Part shown: positions 5,495-5,628 of the stretch, piece after piece | How positions within the stretch are numbered: position 1 is the first letter of the stretch | Layout: every line of letters begins with the position of its first letter | Assembly (NCBI GenBank): GCA_964644555.1 | Contig: CAZXWI010000101.1 | Coordinates: 1-5,628 of the forward strand | DNA from: RUG14186 sp964644555 | GTDB lineage: Bacteria; Bacillota; Clostridia; Eubacteriales; Anaerofustaceae | Length of the DNA stretch: 5,628 nucleotides | Direction of reading: 5' to 3' | Notes under the pieces: generated by a model | The model's input: only the letters and a program-made list of their open reading frames with translations | Database searches by the model: none | What the model was told of the DNA's origin: nothing | Program-made: the position numbers and the translations under genes

Positions 5495-5520
5495 ACAAAC
5501 GGCACGAAAGTGCCGTTTGT
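5495..5520. repeat. Perfect 11-bp stem capped by GAAA tetraloop
   Basis: ACAAACGGCAC (5495-5505) and GTGCCGTTTGT (5510-5520) are exact reverse complements around GAAA (5506-5509), extendable by a G-T wobble (5494 with 5521). A GNRA-type loop on a long perfect stem points to selection at RNA level when the plus strand is transcribed, because the loop would be TTTC on the other strand. No T-run follows on either side, so it is not a terminator. Confidence 0.6.
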
Positions 5521-5579
5521 TGGTTCTGTGTTGGAAAATTTGCCTGTGAGCTTTATTGCAGGGATCACCCGTCATATCC

Positions 5580-5594
5580 GCAAACGAAGTTTGC
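5580..5594. repeat. Palindrome GCAAAC-GAA-GTTTGC, second copy of an AAACGAAGTTT motif
   Basis: GCAAAC (5580-5585) pairs with GTTTGC (5589-5594) around GAA. The core AAACGAAGTTT recurs at 5416-5426, where the arms are AAAAC and GTTTT. A further AT pairing, AAAAAG (5595-5600) with CTTTTT (5611-5616), follows the second copy. Two copies 166 bases apart suggest a dispersed or tandemly organised intergenic repeat family. Confidence 0.45.
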
Positions 5595-5628
5595 AAAAAG
5601 GTATAAAAGACTTTTTCTCTGTTTATAT

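Larger units (their letters stand above)
4959..5628. other. About 670 bases without a convincing gene, rich in inverted repeats
   Basis: No reading frame on either strand has both reasonable length and a start with a ribosome binding site. Instead the stretch carries at least eight inverted repeats, several with perfect stems. They are listed separately. The density of hairpins is well above what the coding part shows. The region may be a structured non-coding RNA, a set of dispersed intergenic repeats, the leader of a gene beyond the right edge, or a degraded gene. I cannot decide between these from one copy. Confidence 0.6.

Noticed and set aside
5495..5520. Group II intron domain V (GAAA-capped stem)
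   Set aside because: There is no catalytic triad, no two-base bulge and no domain VI or intron start signal nearby.
5471..5569. 33-codon minus-strand frame starting at ATG near 5569
   Set aside because: No ribosome binding site; it is the reverse reading of the perfect GAAA hairpin and a T-run, so it looks like structured DNA and not a coding region.
4634..5628. CRISPR array, tRNA or rRNA gene in the non-coding third
   Set aside because: There are no regularly spaced direct repeats, no tRNA cloverleaf or T-loop motif, and no rRNA-like stretch.

Overview
This is an AT-rich window from a Gram-positive, low-GC bacterium, most likely of the class Clostridia. The basis is the gene set (a DnaD-domain protein followed by a DnaC/DnaI-type ATPase, a YhaM-type exoribonuclease), strong GGAGG-type ribosome binding sites, and Firmicutes-type promoters and motifs. 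I cannot name a genus from sequence alone.

The left half (1-2997) is a leftward cluster on the minus strand. A DnaD-domain primosome protein is followed after 2 bases by a DnaC/DnaI-like helicase-loader ATPase. After a further 54 bases that contain a good sigma-A-like promoter comes prfA, encoding peptide chain release factor 1. The prfA stop codon sits in a TAATG overlap, so another gene probably begins at the left edge. The two replication genes very probably act together at replication initiation or restart; prfA acts in translation termination and may also be expressed from its own promoter.

A 107-base divergent intergenic region (2998-3104) carries promoter candidates in both directions. 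To the right (3105-4633) lies a two-gene plus-strand operon: a YhaM-family 3'-5' exoribonuclease (OB fold plus HD domain) that overlaps by one base a small three-helix membrane protein of unknown function.

The last 995 bases (4634-5628) hold no convincing protein gene. They contain a promoter-like sequence, a divergent cobalamin (B12) riboswitch aptamer (about 4709-4890), an AT-rich hairpin and a rho-independent terminator ending at 4958. There follow about 670 bases packed with inverted repeats: a two-tier hairpin, three G/C-tract arms with two mutually exclusive pairings, a perfect 11-bp stem capped by GAAA, and two copies of an AAACGAAGTTT palindrome. No riboswitch-controlled gene is visible within the window. 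The most interesting reading is therefore either an orphan B12-controlled non-coding transcript or a repeat-rich intergenic region that separates the riboswitch from a distant target.
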